From Apostichopus japonicus (Eukaryota; Echinodermata; Holothuroidea; Aspidochirotida; Stichopodidae), in NCBI RefSeq assembly GCF_037975245.1, contig NC_092576.1:9751501-9815500 (forward strand): 64,000 nucleotides of DNA. The letters run 5' to 3'. Below are positions 11,365 to 24,989 of this stretch, piece after piece; the stretch's first letter is position 1, and every line of letters starts with the position of its first letter. Made by a program: the position numbers and the translations under genes. The notes beneath the pieces are model-generated. The model ran no database searches. It worked only from the letters and a program-made list of their open reading frames with translations, and was not told the DNA's origin.

Positions 11365-11790
11365 CAGGGTTGTCCAACCTACGGCCCGCGGGCCACAGTC
11401 CGGCCCGCCGCAGGGTTGCGTCCGGCCCGCCAGAGATGCTCTACGGTGCGAAATTTTAGTGAGCAGCTGATTTATTGATAACAATTTGAAGCTATATAAT
11501 CAATCATTCGAACCTTCTGGGTCCAAAAAACTGCATACAGGTCATTTTGTGTGACACTCTCTCGGCGGAAGGGGGAAAGGGGGGGGGGGCGGGCGGCTGG
11601 ACTTTATTCATGTTTTATCAGGAAGGAAAATAAATCAGTGCGCTCCGCGCGCAGTGCTCACATTTTGTTGTCTTGGGCTTCGGGCAAAAAAAAAAATCGA
11701 AAAATCGAGCGTAGGGTTCATGCGGCCCCCTCCTTCATCCATCATAATCATTCCATGTGGCCCTCCTCTGCAAAAGTTTGGACAACCCTG
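11365..11790. mobile_element. hAT-like element, family F, copy 2 (inverted)
   Basis: Begins CAGGGTTGTCCAACCTACGG and ends TTTGGACAACCCTG. The internal order is the reverse of copy 1, so the two copies face each other across about 1 kb. Flanks GTAGGCCG and GTAGGAAG resemble a decayed 8-bp duplication. Confidence 0.8.
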
Positions 11791-13206
11791 TAGGAAGGGG
11801 AATGGGCGGATGGTGCCTGTGGTACAGCATGCTGTATATATATTGTCCCAATGTAATGGGTTGGGCTGGACTGATGGAGGAGGGACTAACGCGGGGGGGG
11901 GGAGGGGAAAGCCTGACGGGTTTATTGAAAAGAGGTTAGTGGTCACTGACCATAGAATCTGATCAAATGTTCTGAATTGTTTTTAAGAGTCACCACTTAC
12001 GATTGAATTGCTCACAGTTACAATAAACTGGTATGGTTTAAATGTTCGCATACAGTTCATTGACTATATATATATATATATATATGTTTGTGGGTGTATA
12101 TATGACTGCACAGATCACGTAAGGTTTATTTTGTCAAGATTTGATCACCGTATACAGTACCATGCGTCTACATCTGTGTCTCCTGTTACAGCTGCGTAGA
12201 GAAAAGTTCACAAACCAGACATAAATCAACTCCCATCATTCTGACTGGTTACAGATTTCACACGGTCATATGTGACTTCTTATCTCCTGGATGCAACTTA
12301 TAAGCTGCTGAAAATTGACATTTTAAACATTTCAAGCTGTAAATTGTACATCCCGACATTCATATGTCACCCTATGAGCGATTATCTGAAATTTCAAGAC
12401 ACGCCTTCAAAAGAAGTGAAAGGCTTGTAGTGTGTTTGTGTGATCATGTACATACATAACTATAGTTGCGATTCTGGTAATAAGAATCCAATTCAATTTT
12501 TGCAGAGATGTAATATTAGAAAATAAATTTATGAAGCATTTATGAAAAAAAGATGGATGCACTGAACACTGGAAATTATGACGTCATGATTAGGCAGTAT
12601 GATCTATACAGCCGATAGCTCTTTCGATTTGATGGTCACCAATGTTGCCCCAAATATACTAGATTAGTGTAAAGTAATTCTGGCTCAAATTAAAACTTGA
12701 AATAAAAAACTCTCGCAGTATTATCCTTATTCATCAGTTAATAATGTTGTTTAAGTTTAAAGGATGGCCGGAGAAAAAATAAGATAAATCATACTTCAAG
12801 AAAAAAAGAATGAAAAAAAAAAGAAACATGTGAGCATTAGGAATGTTTAAATAATTTTTTTTGAATGGTATTCCAGTTTTGGAACTACAGGAAGCTTGAA
12901 AATATAAACCATCTGGCACCAGGAGTTATTAACATTAAATAAGCAAGCAAATGAAATAATATATTTGAAATTAAAATGAATGAATAATAAGTCGCAACCA
13001 ACTTACGTTACCTGTAAAGATGTCTAATTCTAACATGTAGGGTTGTATCAAATTATGTTTTAAAATTGATGATTACCTTGATTGGATGAAAAACACAAAA
13101 ATAAAGTTTAGATAGAACATTCAAAATACTATGCAGCTGTTTAAAATATTATGGTACCGCGATGTTTTCAGGGACGGTATATATTTATTCCTTTTCTTTA
13201 TTCCAG
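11791..13206. other. upstream region of tetraspan gene 1
   Basis: No coding exon is visible. Because an acceptor sits 17 nt before the ATG of gene 1, at least one untranslated exon and the promoter should lie upstream, here or further away. I cannot place them. Confidence 0.4.
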
Positions 13207-13223
13207 ATATTACATAAATCGCG
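13207..13223 (+). other. 5' UTR piece after an upstream intron, gene 1
   Basis: TTCCTTTTCTTTATTCCAG precedes position 13207, a good pyrimidine tract and acceptor 17 nt before the ATG. This implies an intron in the 5' UTR, the same arrangement as in gene 2. Confidence 0.6.
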
Positions 13224-16200
13224 ATGGCGTATGTTTATGGTAACTCCAGCAGTGCCAGTGTGGCACTGATAGTATTCGGTTTGATACAGATCACGATGTT
13301 TGTCAGTAGTCTGTATGGATGCCGCACCGATATCATGGACTCATATGCATCACAGGCCTGGAGCGGAGGAATTGTGAGTATGACTAATAGAACGATGGGA
13401 AATGGGGGTGGGGTATGGTTGGGGGTGATTGGGGTAGCTAGTGCATGGAAGGGGTATAGTGGGGGAAGCAGGGAAATATATTAGAAACTGAATAGGAGAA
13501 GGCGAGGAGAATACTATCTTTGCTAGATGATATCAAGGGGGGGGGGGTAGAAGTGTTGGTGAGGGGGCAGAAGGGGATGAAACACGCATATGTCAACCTG
13601 AAACGTAGCTTTAAACTGGACTAACCCGCGTAAATTTGCATTAAGGAATAATTCTGTTTGCTCTCGGTAAGGATTCCTTTGTGCTACCTGCCCTGCCCCC
13701 TTCCACCCCATAACTTATAACGTCGTCTCTTGGTATATAAGGTATGCAGAATTAGATGGAATAGATCCAATATGTAACAAATGGATCACGTTTAGTTATT
13801 CCTCTGAACTTTATGAGGTGTCGAGAAAGATTTGCCCAAAAAAGAAAGAAGGTTTTAGAGACTTAATCTAGTATTTAATGATATGCATTCTTTCGGTTGG
13901 CTCATCCTAACCGATTATCAGTTATTGACTATTAGCCTATCGTTCTTTTCTTCCAGGCTGTATGGACTGGACTATTTGGACTTTGCATGGTCAAGTGCTA
14001 CAAAGAACCGAAATGGGTGAGTTGTGTACAGGCCTGTAGGATTGGTCAATCGATTTAACGGATCGAAACCAGTGCACCACTGGGTTCTATCGAGCTCCCC
14101 CCCCCCAAAAAAAAAAAAAAAAAACGCCACAAACTAAGGCATCGATTTTCCTGTTAGTCGCTAAACATCTAGATTCTTCCGAGGAATCAATTTTACCCCG
14201 CTTGCTTTTTGGCCAGAGACCCGATATTTGAAACAGCTAGCCGGTGGCAATTTATATCCCATACCTGTCCCTGAATGTGTATAAAAACTTTGGAAATACT
14301 CGAAGAAAAGAAAATGACCAAATCATACAAAAACACAAACAAACGTATTCTACAAGCGGCAACTTATACTGTAGACTGTATTGTAAATGGGCTTGAGACA
14401 GCTTTAGTACTAGTTAGGCTTTAATCCGTATACCTTTATCCCATGTGTAGTGAAGGTGATAAACATAGTTTAGCGGGATGCATGTATAACTTGAGCAGGA
14501 GTAAGGAGAAGAGGAAGATTTTGGTTGCCCCACCTCCACTCATCCCCACCTCCATCCCACCTCCATCCACCCTCCAAACAATCGGCGGACAACGTTAACT
14601 ATAATTGCAATTAGAACAGTCTAGGCAAATATCTTAGATAAGGGTTGTAGCCACGTGATGAGAACATGAGATTTTATAGATGTACAAGTTATGATATCCT
14701 GTGATGTAAAACTCAGTGAAAGTGACCTAACTCCAACCCTCCCTCCCTCCCCTCTCCCTCCCCTCTCCCTCCCCCCCTCCTTCCACAAACACACTTAGCC
14801 TGAGCGAAAGCCTATTACTTTACCTTGTATAGGATGATCAATCACTAAAAATGCATATTGTAGAGGCTAGACTAATAATGATCGCGTTTTGTTCTCTATT
14901 CTGCCTTGGATCAGAAGTTCTATTTTAGGCAGTGGTGGAGCGTCCATGCAGTCAGGGGGGGGGGATGCCCCCCTGACGGACTCAAGTGGACTGCTGGCGC
15001 CCTTTTCAGCTCTTTACCACTTTTGACTTATTCACGATTATTGACTTTTTTATTGCGCTCTCATCTACCTATTGACATTTGTCACAGTTTGTTGTGTTTG
15101 GTGTAATTTGGCGATGACACCTATTTATTCTTCGTTTATCTGCAAATTAGCCAGGCCCGGAAAGGGTCTTTTCCGGCGATCTATAGGGTGTATCTTTATT
15201 CAACCATTTCTGTACGCTCCGCGCCAACCGGTGATGGCGCTCCGCTTAGATAGTGTCGAAAGCACCCCTACAGACCATTCTCGCCCCTCCTGACCAATAC
15301 CCCTAGCTCCGCCACTGATTTTTAGGGACATCCCCTTCCTTGTATGTTGTATGGTGTATGTTTTGTTAATCCAGTGATGTTGTAATTCTTTGTCACCAGG
15401 GTGGAACCTTCTGTATCTTTGCTCTGACGTGTGTCGTCACCAGCTTAGCCAACCTCGCTTTGATTCTTGGTTTCGTCTTCCTGGAAGAAATGAAGTTAGC
15501 AGAAGAGAATCGGGAGGAGACAGAAATCTACGATCTGACAGGAATGACGATTTACGGTGTCGGTGTTCTAGCTAGTATCGCGGTATTAATCACGTCCATG
15601 GTAGCTTCCTGCATCTGCTGTTGTTGTGAGAAGTCGCCGGGAAAGGTAAATCACACATAATATGCAACTATCATGTCTAAATAGACTTATTTGACTACAA
15701 GGAGTAATGTTGTGGAGTTATGCCTGACGGTGTTGGAGGGGGAGGTGGGGGGGGGGGTATGCCTACTACCAAGGGCCAGTGGGCAAATGGAGGGTTTGAA
15801 CAAGTAGGCCTATATGGGATAAAGAATATGGTATTCTTATTTTGCTAAAAAAAATATGTACTGAAGTGCTTAAGGTAAAATGTTAAAATGGGACCCTTGT
15901 GGAAGTGTGTGTGTGTGTGTGGGGGGGGGGGGTGGGTGGATACCATTATCTGCGAACTGGGCACCGCTCTTTACAACTTACTACATATTAATATCAATCA
16001 TGTGTTTTCTTACTCGGAAATTTTCTACGGAACAATTTGTCAATGGCCCGAACGATAAAAGAATGGGGAAGAGTTTGGGAAAAAAACTTGCTTTGTATAC
16101 ACCAGCTAACAAAATAAACAAAGTAATACTAACAAAGTTAGCATCACATCAAAGGAAGGTCTGCTCCCACGAAGTTCAATTTCTGATCTTGACGGTATTC

Positions 16201-16848
16201 ACCAAATTTAGAAAAAATCTGAACGAAACAGATTTTTTACAAAAGATTGCAAATTAGCCACATGCACAAGCGGCGAAATGTAACTTGCCAACCTTTGCAA
16301 AATAATTTATTCCCTCTTTCATTATTTCCCCCTTCTCCTCTCCTCTCTACTCTACCTCTCTCCTCTCCCTTCCCTCTCTCTCAGACCTCCCCCCCCCCCG
16401 TCTTGCATCCTGCCCTCCCTTTTATTTCGGCCTGCGGCCTTTCCAGTTCTTCGCCGATACCACCAGTCACCTTTCTTTACTAGACTGAACAATTTATTGT
16501 AATAGTTGTAATGGGGTATACCGGTCGATTCAGGCTCAAGAGAAATAAGGTTGGAAAAGGTTCTGCCATCTACTGTGGTTGACGTCCTGCAAAATATTGA
16601 AGTTTTAGCAGGTTAAAGTAAAAAATCAACCCAATTTTCAATTAGGGAAAAAATATTTGCATAGGTTTTCAACTAACAGCGTGGAATATTTTCCTCTCAT
16701 AATATCTGCCACCGGAATACCCCTTTAAACCCCTTTTTATTCTTTTGTTTCATCAATGCAGGGTTACACGGTGTCCAATGTTGAATATACCGAACATCGC
16801 GGTGACGATTACAATTCCAATTATCGTGCCACGTCGACAGGGGTGTAG
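13224..16848 (+). CDS. four-transmembrane protein, MS4A/CD20-like (gene 1)
   Basis: Coding exons 13224-13373, 13957-14016, 15400-15645 and 16762-16848 join to 180 codons plus stop; all introns are phase 0 and GT-AG. Predicted membrane helices lie at about residues 12-31, 46-64, 72-98 and 119-143. A charged loop (EEMKLAEENREE) lies between helices 3 and 4, and a cysteine cluster (C141, C143-C146) follows helix 4, a likely palmitoylation site. The short hydrophilic C-tail is rich in Tyr and Asp. The WTGLFGLCMVK pattern in helix 2 resembles the W-G-x-x-x-x-x-G segment of MS4A proteins. That family assignment is an inference; another four-helix family is possible. Gene 2 is its likely paralogue. 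Intron 2 carries a hAT-like element ending 82 bp before exon 3. Confidence 0.85.
14097..14124. repeat. compound poly-C/poly-A tract
   Basis: C10 followed directly by A18. The same C(n)A(n) arrangement recurs at 17264-17296, 21881-21907, 28000-28029 and about 39557-39572. Confidence 0.9.
14930..15317. mobile_element. hAT-like element, family D, copy 1 (in gene 1 intron 2)
   Basis: Ends CAGTGGTGGAGCGTCC and CTAGCTCCGCCACTG are inverted repeats. Flanks ATTTTAGG (left) and ATTTTTAGG (right) are a slightly altered target duplication. About 90% similar by eye to 48303-48684. It contains GCGCCAACCGGTGATGGCGC at 15221-15240. Confidence 0.85.
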
Positions 16849-17549
16849 AACTCGGGAGTGTTATCATACTACTATACCACGCAAAGAATTCAAGATATAC
16901 CCGCGTTGTGGTTGAGCTAAAACGTTGTGCAAATTACAGCTAGAACTTTAAAACAGTATTTACAGGGACTGTTACATAGCCTAACCTTGTATTTTGTGAG
17001 AACTTTGTATACCGAAAATGTACATGGCTATATGTTGCCTTAGTAACGGTGATGCTTCCCGTTACGCATTTGCCTGATAAATTGCGCTCTGTCAGTATAT
17101 GGAAAAACAAAGAGAAGGGAAACAGGCTGCATTCCAATAATTGTGCAGCCTGTATTGGCTGCAATAGGCCTACTATTGCAGTATCCCGACAGCAATAGGC
17201 CTAATGCCATGTAGGCAATAGTAGGCCTATTGCAATATGCCGACTGCAATAGGCCTACTATTGCCCCCCCCCCCCAAAAAAAAAAAAAAAAAAAAAGGCC
17301 TTTTCTTCTTGACCACTATTGTGTTCTGACCACTTTGTGCCTTGCAAAAGAAACGTACAAATATTGATCCTTGCATGTAATCTATTTGATATAACATTTT
17401 GGAAATATCATCGCAGAGTTGGCCTAAGTTTGCTGCCTTCATATAACAACACGAGTGGTCAAAGTATCCATTTCTCTTCCAAAAGGAACTAGATATTTTT
17501 GAGGATGAGAACAGTTTGCTATTTTAGTAGGCTTTCTTATAATAATAAA
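16849..17549 (+). other. probable 3' UTR and downstream region of gene 1
   Basis: No further coding. AATAAA occurs at 17544-17549 and again near 17905; either could be the polyadenylation signal. The inverted repeats at 17158-17266 would be transcribed if the first of these is used. Confidence 0.4.
17158..17266. repeat. alternating inverted copies of a 19-bp motif
   Basis: GCAATAGGCCTACTATTGC, its reverse complement GCAATAGTAGGCCTATTGC, and the first form again appear in turn (about 17160, 17213 and 17247), with a partial copy near 17190. Neighbouring copies can pair into competing hairpins. Confidence 0.75.
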
Positions 17550-19338
17550 AGTAAATTGTTCAGTTATTTTGCTTTAGGAGAACAAGTGTGCCTTATTTTG
17601 AATACCAAAAATATGCCCATACGTAACGTATATGCCTAGTACATATTAACATAATGAGCAGTACTGCTTTACACGCCATGTTGAGCATTGGCTCGAAAAT
17701 TTGTATTAAATTTCATACAAAAACTCCACTGAAAGGTGTTATATATTTTATCGCTCAACACATGCTGTGTGTAAAACTTGTGGATTGGTACAAGGTCGAC
17801 ATATTAAGCACAACGGCCGCATTCGAAACATATAATTGAAACGCAATCGAGAAACATATTTCTTCGTTTGTGAAAAGATGACATTACGAAACAGGAAGAT
17901 TTAAAATAAACAGGAGAAAAACAAAACTTTCAAATAAATCATGGACGTTACGTAACAGGATGAAAAAAAAAAGGGGGGGGGGGAAACAAGAAAGAAGAGA
18001 GAAAATGATTATTCAAAGTAATCATGAACAACCAAAACTGCTGAGCAAAACCTATTAGTCAAAGGTCTTGTCGAAATCATTTTTTCCCCTCTGAAAAGTG
18101 TATTGATTTATTTGGACTTGAAACATTAACTGTAATGTATGTTTGTGTATTATATGCATTTTATTATTTATAGCAGGGATAATCAAACTTCCTTTGTACA
18201 ATGTATTATTAATATATATGTCTTCCTCCTTTACGTCACAGCCCCCCCCCCACCCCCGCCTAATAGATGTGTGAAATTACCATGCTAGTATTGATAGTAA
18301 AGGATGGTATATAGAACGGTTTATATATACACTCAATTATTCTTTTATCATGGAAATATCCGACTAAGGAATTGATTAAACTTTGAGGACGATAAGCGTA
18401 ATGTAGAACGAAGAGGTAACTGGTTCTCCAAAAGTAACTAGTTGTTTGTATAAAGTAAGTTGTTTGTAAACAGGTTGTCCCTAACTTGAATCGCTTGTGA
18501 AAAGGTTACCGGTTTTGGACAAGGAAATTGGTTGGAGGAGAGTAATCGAATGTCAAAAGGGAACTGGTTGTGAAAAGGTAGGCCTTAGGTGGTTGTAAGA
18601 AGGTAACTGGTTGTGGAAAGGCAACCGGGTGTGAAAAGGTAACTTTATTGTGAAAGAGGTAACTGCCGGGTTGTGACAAGTTCAATGGCTATTGAAGACA
18701 TCGAAGAATCGCCCCAAACAGTTTTCTTTTTGTCGCTACAAAATGCAGACAGTAATGCAACGTGATACCTTGTTATCACTTATCTAGACCTGAGATGTCC
18801 ATCGCTTCTATGTACACAGTGTTGTGGGTATTGGCCGCAGCTGTATGTATTGACTGTACACTAGTGTCTAATTACCGACGATAGCAAGCTGTATGTGTAT
18901 TTCTGGGATCGATGGTGGTGTCTTAACACTTCTGTTACACCTCATTCGAAAGTAGGTCAGATTACCGGCAGGGGACGTTTCTTTGTGCGCCTTTAAACGG
19001 TTGGCTCTAATTGGCTGTAGGAAGGTAGACCTCATAGTTGCTTTTAAAAACTTGGTAATAGGTTGTGAAAAGGTAACTGAATGTACGGTATGTAACCTGG
19101 CTTAACCAACTGAAATAACACGTTAGTTTGTTGTACATTAGTTCAGTGCTATGAATACGTACAAGCCCTTATACATATTTATAATTCATACGATATGCAA
19201 TTGTATATCGACACATACACAGTCCATGATATACTAGATCGCAACAGTAATCTATCTATCCACATAGAGTGTATTTACACATCTGGCAATGTCTCGCATA
19301 TTTATCTTGTTTACATTATAATACAAGGATGCACGGGT
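17550..19338. other. intergenic, degenerate minisatellite 18415-18690
   Basis: Loose units of about 24 bp of the type GTAACTGGTTGTGAAAAG occur repeatedly from 18415 to 18690, with a lone copy near 19060. No exon is supported. Confidence 0.5.
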
Positions 19339-19758
19339 ATGGCAAGCCATGTGGGACAAACACCGCATAATATATCCGCGTATTAATTCGAATATATACG
19401 CGTATTAATTCGAATATACATGTGTTGTACATGTGTAAAGTTTCGCTTTTTGAATCGATCTCGCGAGCCCGCAATATCATTTATCGTTGGTATATGTAAA
19501 CAGCAAGAGCGGAAATGTGTTTTCGTGTGCATTCGAATTAATCCGTGCATATATTGGATTTAATCCCCATATGTATTTTATTTGATACGTGTATATATTC
19601 GAATTAATACGTGTATATATTCGAATTAATACGCGGATATATTTAAGCCATATGATTGGCTAATAATATGTACGCGTACATATTCCAATTAATACGCGTA
19701 TAAATTCCACTTAATACGCGGATATATTATGCGGTGTTTGTCCCACATGGCTTGCCAT
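19339..19758. mobile_element. TA-flanked MITE, family G, copy 1
   Basis: Begins ATGGCAAGCCATGTGGGAC and ends GTCCCACATGGCTTGCCAT, with T before and A after, consistent with a TA target. The inverted ends extend for roughly 70 bp through repeated units such as CGCGTATTAATTCGAATATA. Copy 2 lies inverted at 56350-56774. No coding capacity. Confidence 0.85.
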
Positions 19759-20293
19759 ACATGGGTGACGGTGGGATCGTTTGTACAAAAGACTGCTTAT
19801 ATATCCTCGGTTGAAACATATAGGAAAACATAATTTTTTTTATTCAGTATTAACTATTTTTCTTGTGTGGGTTGGGATGTTTGCTTGATAGATAAACTGA
19901 AATTTCGACGGTGTTAACGTTTAGAATGATGATCACACAATTCTCCTCTCCGTGTAGCGTACATGTGTTTGTTGTATTGTCAACCGTCGCAAAATAATAA
20001 AAAATGCTATCAGTCAAGTTTAATTTCTTTACCATTATTAGTCTTTGATAAATTATAGCTTATGAACACATGAGGTTCATCAATGAAAGCGGCAGGTCTA
20101 CGAAGTCTAGCACACAGGCCATTACGTCAGCTCCTCCGGTGCACTACCCAAAATTCAAGATGGAAGCAGAAGACGTTAACAACATCAAAGACTGTTTTAC
20201 ATGCATATTCATCCCCCCCCCCTCCCCCTCCAAGTGTTATCAAATTTTACTGGCGCGATGCGAATAAAGACAATTGACGTTTCTTAAAAATGC

Positions 20294-20372
20294 TCACAGA
20301 GCCCACTTGATCTTGGGCCCCTTGAACTTAGAGCACTAGCCTTTTCTGCCATTTAGCTATACCGGCACCGAT
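20294..20372 (-). repeat. weak tRNA-like sequence, possible SINE head
   Basis: On the minus strand TATAGCTAAATGGCAGA resembles an RNA polymerase III A box, with GCTAGTGCTCTAAGTTCAAGG downstream as a poor B box. No clover-leaf is convincing. Confidence 0.2.
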
Positions 20373-21027
20373 CCCATAACTAAAAGATATCTTTCTCAAC
20401 GTGTGAACGTTAAATGAGCGTTTCATTATTGATACCCTTGTAAAATATACTCCAAATAGTTCTCAAAGACACTATCACATGCCATGTAATATTCATCACA
20501 TTCGAAGAACGTAGAAAAAAAAAAGTTTAATATTTTTTTCTTTGTTCCACTTTATCTGAAATCATGGTTAATCAACAAGGTGACTACATTCAAGCATTTC
20601 ATTTAAGTATCGAACCGTTCATAAACCAAAATCAAAGCGAAGAAAAAAACGCTTTTTGCAGGATGCTCTGAAAAATGTCAGTTAGTTATAGCAGGATTGT
20701 GCTTTCCGACCGGAGCCGCCCAATCCAATTCTACACACTTACGACGTTGTGATATTTGCTGTTAGTTTGTACTGGCTAATATGAAAGGTCGCACAGCTGT
20801 TCTTTTCCTACCAGTGACGTCACTTGATTCAGCATCCTTCTATGTCATGTACGCAATACTGCCGCCTGATGTCAAGGATTCCGTTCCGTTACCACATGAC
20901 GAGGCATAACCAGCAATAAATAAGTATATTGCCGTTTCTTTTAAAGAGAGCCTCTGTGTATACTTATGTATTAATTACTGTTATAAGTACAAAGTTATAT
21001 TTATTTTAAAGGGACACTTCAATAGTA

Positions 21028-21194
<167 letters not shown>

Positions 21195-24100
21195 CCTCTT
21201 CTCCGCCATGAAACTGTCTAATTTTTAAACCCTATTGTATAAAATTCCATGGTCATGTCAGCATGCCAATATTATGTTGACAGAACAACAGAACAACAGA
21301 CGCAGGGAAATGACATTGTTACTTTAAACTACTGGCTTATTCTTCATATATTAGTGGCGAATTCCTTACTTTACAATAACATCATGTCATGTGCACAATC
21401 TGTTTGAGAGTAAAGCGACAGATGTTACCATCGAAATTTAATCAGAGTGAACAAACAGGCCCCATCATATCATATAACTATTATACATTTATGCAAGTTA
21501 AAGCTGTATGTTGTATTCTAATGAAACGATACGTTTGTTTACACTATCGATTTATGTAGTAGCCTATCTGTTTGGTACGCATGCGTGCTGCTGTTGCTTC
21601 CATCGACCAGGGAGTTATCAACTCCATGCATAGACGGATCCCAACGCTAGGATCTCTTTCACGGCCACACATTCGCATTATAAGGGAACATCGGTCGAGG
21701 GACCGCGAGGGATTAACACGCCATGGAGTATAGTACAGCACCGTATGTTTGGGCTTATTCGTATTATAAATTTTGCAGACAAAAAGTTCAACATATCATG
21801 TTCATATTTCTTGCATGTAAGAATTCACACAGTCCTCTTAACCATCCGTGGGGTACCTTGAACACATTAAAATATTATTTCCCCCCCCCAAAAAAAAAAA
21901 AAAAAAATCTGTCTGGTTTATTGTCCTTCAGTCAACTCGACATAGTCTGCGGTGAAAAGATAAATACTATGAAACCATCTCACAGATCGATATATGCCTT
22001 TTATTTCGTTGAGAGTTGAAGCTGAATTTTTTCACGTGCGATATTAGACGATTGATTGATATATATATATATTATTATGCACAACGAAAGACAGCGATGA
22101 CTACTCGCCTAAGACACAGATGGGCAAAGTGAGACATTCGGGTCAATTGGAACGAGTTGGTGGGATGGGGAAGGATGGGGGGGGAGGTGGGGGGGGGAGG
22201 GGGAAGATGGTGGAGGTTGTATAGGATTAATGTGTGACGAGGCATTTCATCAACATATTGACAATGTGTCTGTTGAACTTTCTGATCTCTTCTTTCAATT
22301 ATTAAGTAATATCTCAAGTTTCTTCATGGGAGTAAGACTAATTAGGTGGTCAATTATATCACCGAGCACTTTTTTTGAAGTCTTCAAATCTTTAATTATG
22401 ATATCATGAAATGAAAATAGACATCATCATAATTCATCCGATTTTATTTTCTCAGGGTACCCGAATTACCATGAAGTCAGGGACTGTACTACCCTATAGT
22501 CCCCCCCCCCCCTCTTCCCTCTCGTCAGGCCTGGGTGAGGGAGGGTGGACAAGGTGGTAGGAAAAGAATGGGACAAGACACTGTTTGGACCCTGGTAGCA
22601 TATTTCCCCGAATGTAATGACACGGTGTTACCTTATAGCAACATATCTCTTTAATGGTATTTTCCCTGGACGATCGATATAGTGTCACACTTTGACTATA
22701 AGGAATGTTTTTGAATTCTTCTGTCGACGTTAGTTTAGGCAAAGTGAATATTAATCACCACCAACAGAGATGTGACATTAACAGTGGTCGTGATTGCAAG
22801 TTATAAGCTCTTGTATTTAATGAGTAACAGCGAATAATCTAACAGTATTGAAAGGCCTTCACAGTATTATATCTAAGATATTGTATGGTAGCCTTTGTGT
22901 TCCATTGTTTAATTTTAATAATCACCCAAGATGAGAGTCTTGGTAGAAAGAACCACAGAACTGGATCCACTCTCACCCCTCCCCTCCCCCAGTCTCCTTA
23001 CGTTGAGACTCGAATCGTATGATCATGACGATGTTACGCCAAGTGAAGTAGAAATAGTCCCTTCGGGAGGGAATAGATACTGAAAATGATCAGGTTAAAG
23101 GTCACTGAGATATCTTCATGTGTATTAGATCAGCCGTTCGCTTGAAACACCTTTTTTTTTTAAAGAAGACTCAACCAAGATATAGAAGAAACACTGAGAA
23201 TAGAATGAACATTATAAACAGATGTGCCCCCCCCCCCCACCTTCCCATTTGAGAACTTTCTGTTTATGTCAGCCTGAGGTGGTTTAGATGCTATAACTGG
23301 TGCTATCATTTGCCAAGCTTTGAACTGATTATATGTTTAGGAATCCTCAATCATATTCCTCTTATATTTTCTCTTTCTTTCACTTATTGTTTGGGGCTGT
23401 GGCATGGCGCCCCCCCCCCTGACTGGTACCGGGCGCGGAACGTCCCGCCCCCGCTTGATTACGCCACTGGTGTATATAGATTATAGTTTCATGATCCTTC
23501 ATGATAGCCTATAAGTTAGCCTACACTTCTTGCTACTAGTCTTCCTTAAACCAGAAATGCAAACCATTCATATCGCAAATGGGGAAAGTAAAACGTTCAT
23601 CCACAAATAAAAAAGGATAAATGAACGAAGAATACAACATTCGAAATAAAACTTACTTAAATTATTCTACTTCAGATGATTGAAGAAGAAGAAGAAGGAG
23701 AAGACAAATATTTCCTCAACTTGCTTCATTTTTTGAATAACGTTTACCTCATTCAAGTTAATTACTGTAGCCACCAAAACTTATACCACAACAAGGTGCA
23801 ACACTATATTACAACTAGATCCATTTTATCACTGGCTTGCGGTGGCGCTATTTGCATATTTGAACAATCGATATGATAACAAAACACTCACTTCACTTCA
23901 TGACTTTCGTATGTTTGTTTCACCGACATACACGTATACCAATATTCTTGATCAGAATGAACTGGATGTGCAAATACCTCCTCCCCCACTCCCCCCCCTT
24001 TAAATTTGAGGTATCTAGGTATCATCATTGTTTCATCACGCCTCCAACAGCTTTATGGCGAACCAACAGTCTCACTTAGTGGGTATATCGACATATACCG

Positions 24101-24287
24101 ATTTAATATTGCAATTTCCTTCGACTTATACCAGTTTCTAGCAGCTTCAATTGACTTCTACCGATTAAAATTGATCATCGATTTAAGCTGGTAGATGTCC
24201 ATTGAAATTGACTAATACCAGTTTAATTCGACATATCTACTTAAATCGACAAATACTAATTTAAATCGATGACATGTGAAATTAATC

Positions 24288-24338
<51 letters not shown>

Positions 24339-24927
24339 CTACGTAACCGTATGTTACTATAAACATACACCATACACTGTTCATAACTGTGTGAAATTTA
24401 ATTTCTTTTAGTTTATTGCACAAAACGGCAATTAACATTCAAACTTTTTTATCGTAAATTGTTTTTTAGTTATATCTCTGAATTCCTCCCAGTACCCCTA
24501 CATTTGCAGACATATTACTGGTATCAGGCATATACGCAGTTTCTTTCGACATTGTGTCTGGTATACAACTCACGTGTGTGTGCATGTGTATATAAGGCTG
24601 GTATATTGTGTACAATGCAATTTGTACCACGACGACTCCATTAAAACAAATACAGCTATGGTATAGACTATAGGCCTATACACAGACGCAGAAGGAAACC
24701 AGTGTTTGTGAACTTTCAAAATTTTAATCCTGTTAAAAAGCAGCCCGTCACGGATTTGTGATTCTTTTCATTGAAATCTACAGGTTGTTAAGGTCATGGC
24801 CATGTGATCTTTCTGACTTCAGTATGATACAACAGTTTAAATTGGCAACAATTATTTAACAAAAACCTATTCTTTCTTCAAAACTGTGTAATACTGCGTA
24901 ATAGGCTTTATATTGTGTCATACATAT

Positions 24928-24929
<2 letters not shown>

Positions 24930-24985
<56 letters not shown>
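24930..24985. repeat. (TA)n microsatellite
   Basis: About 56 bp of TA repeats; another block is at 24290-24337. Confidence 0.95.

Positions 24986-24989
<4 letters not shown>

Noticed and set aside
15880-16257. 125-codon plus-strand open frame in gene 1 intron 3
   Set aside because: It contains a GT/G-run low-complexity start and lies in an intron whose flanking exons join in frame without it.
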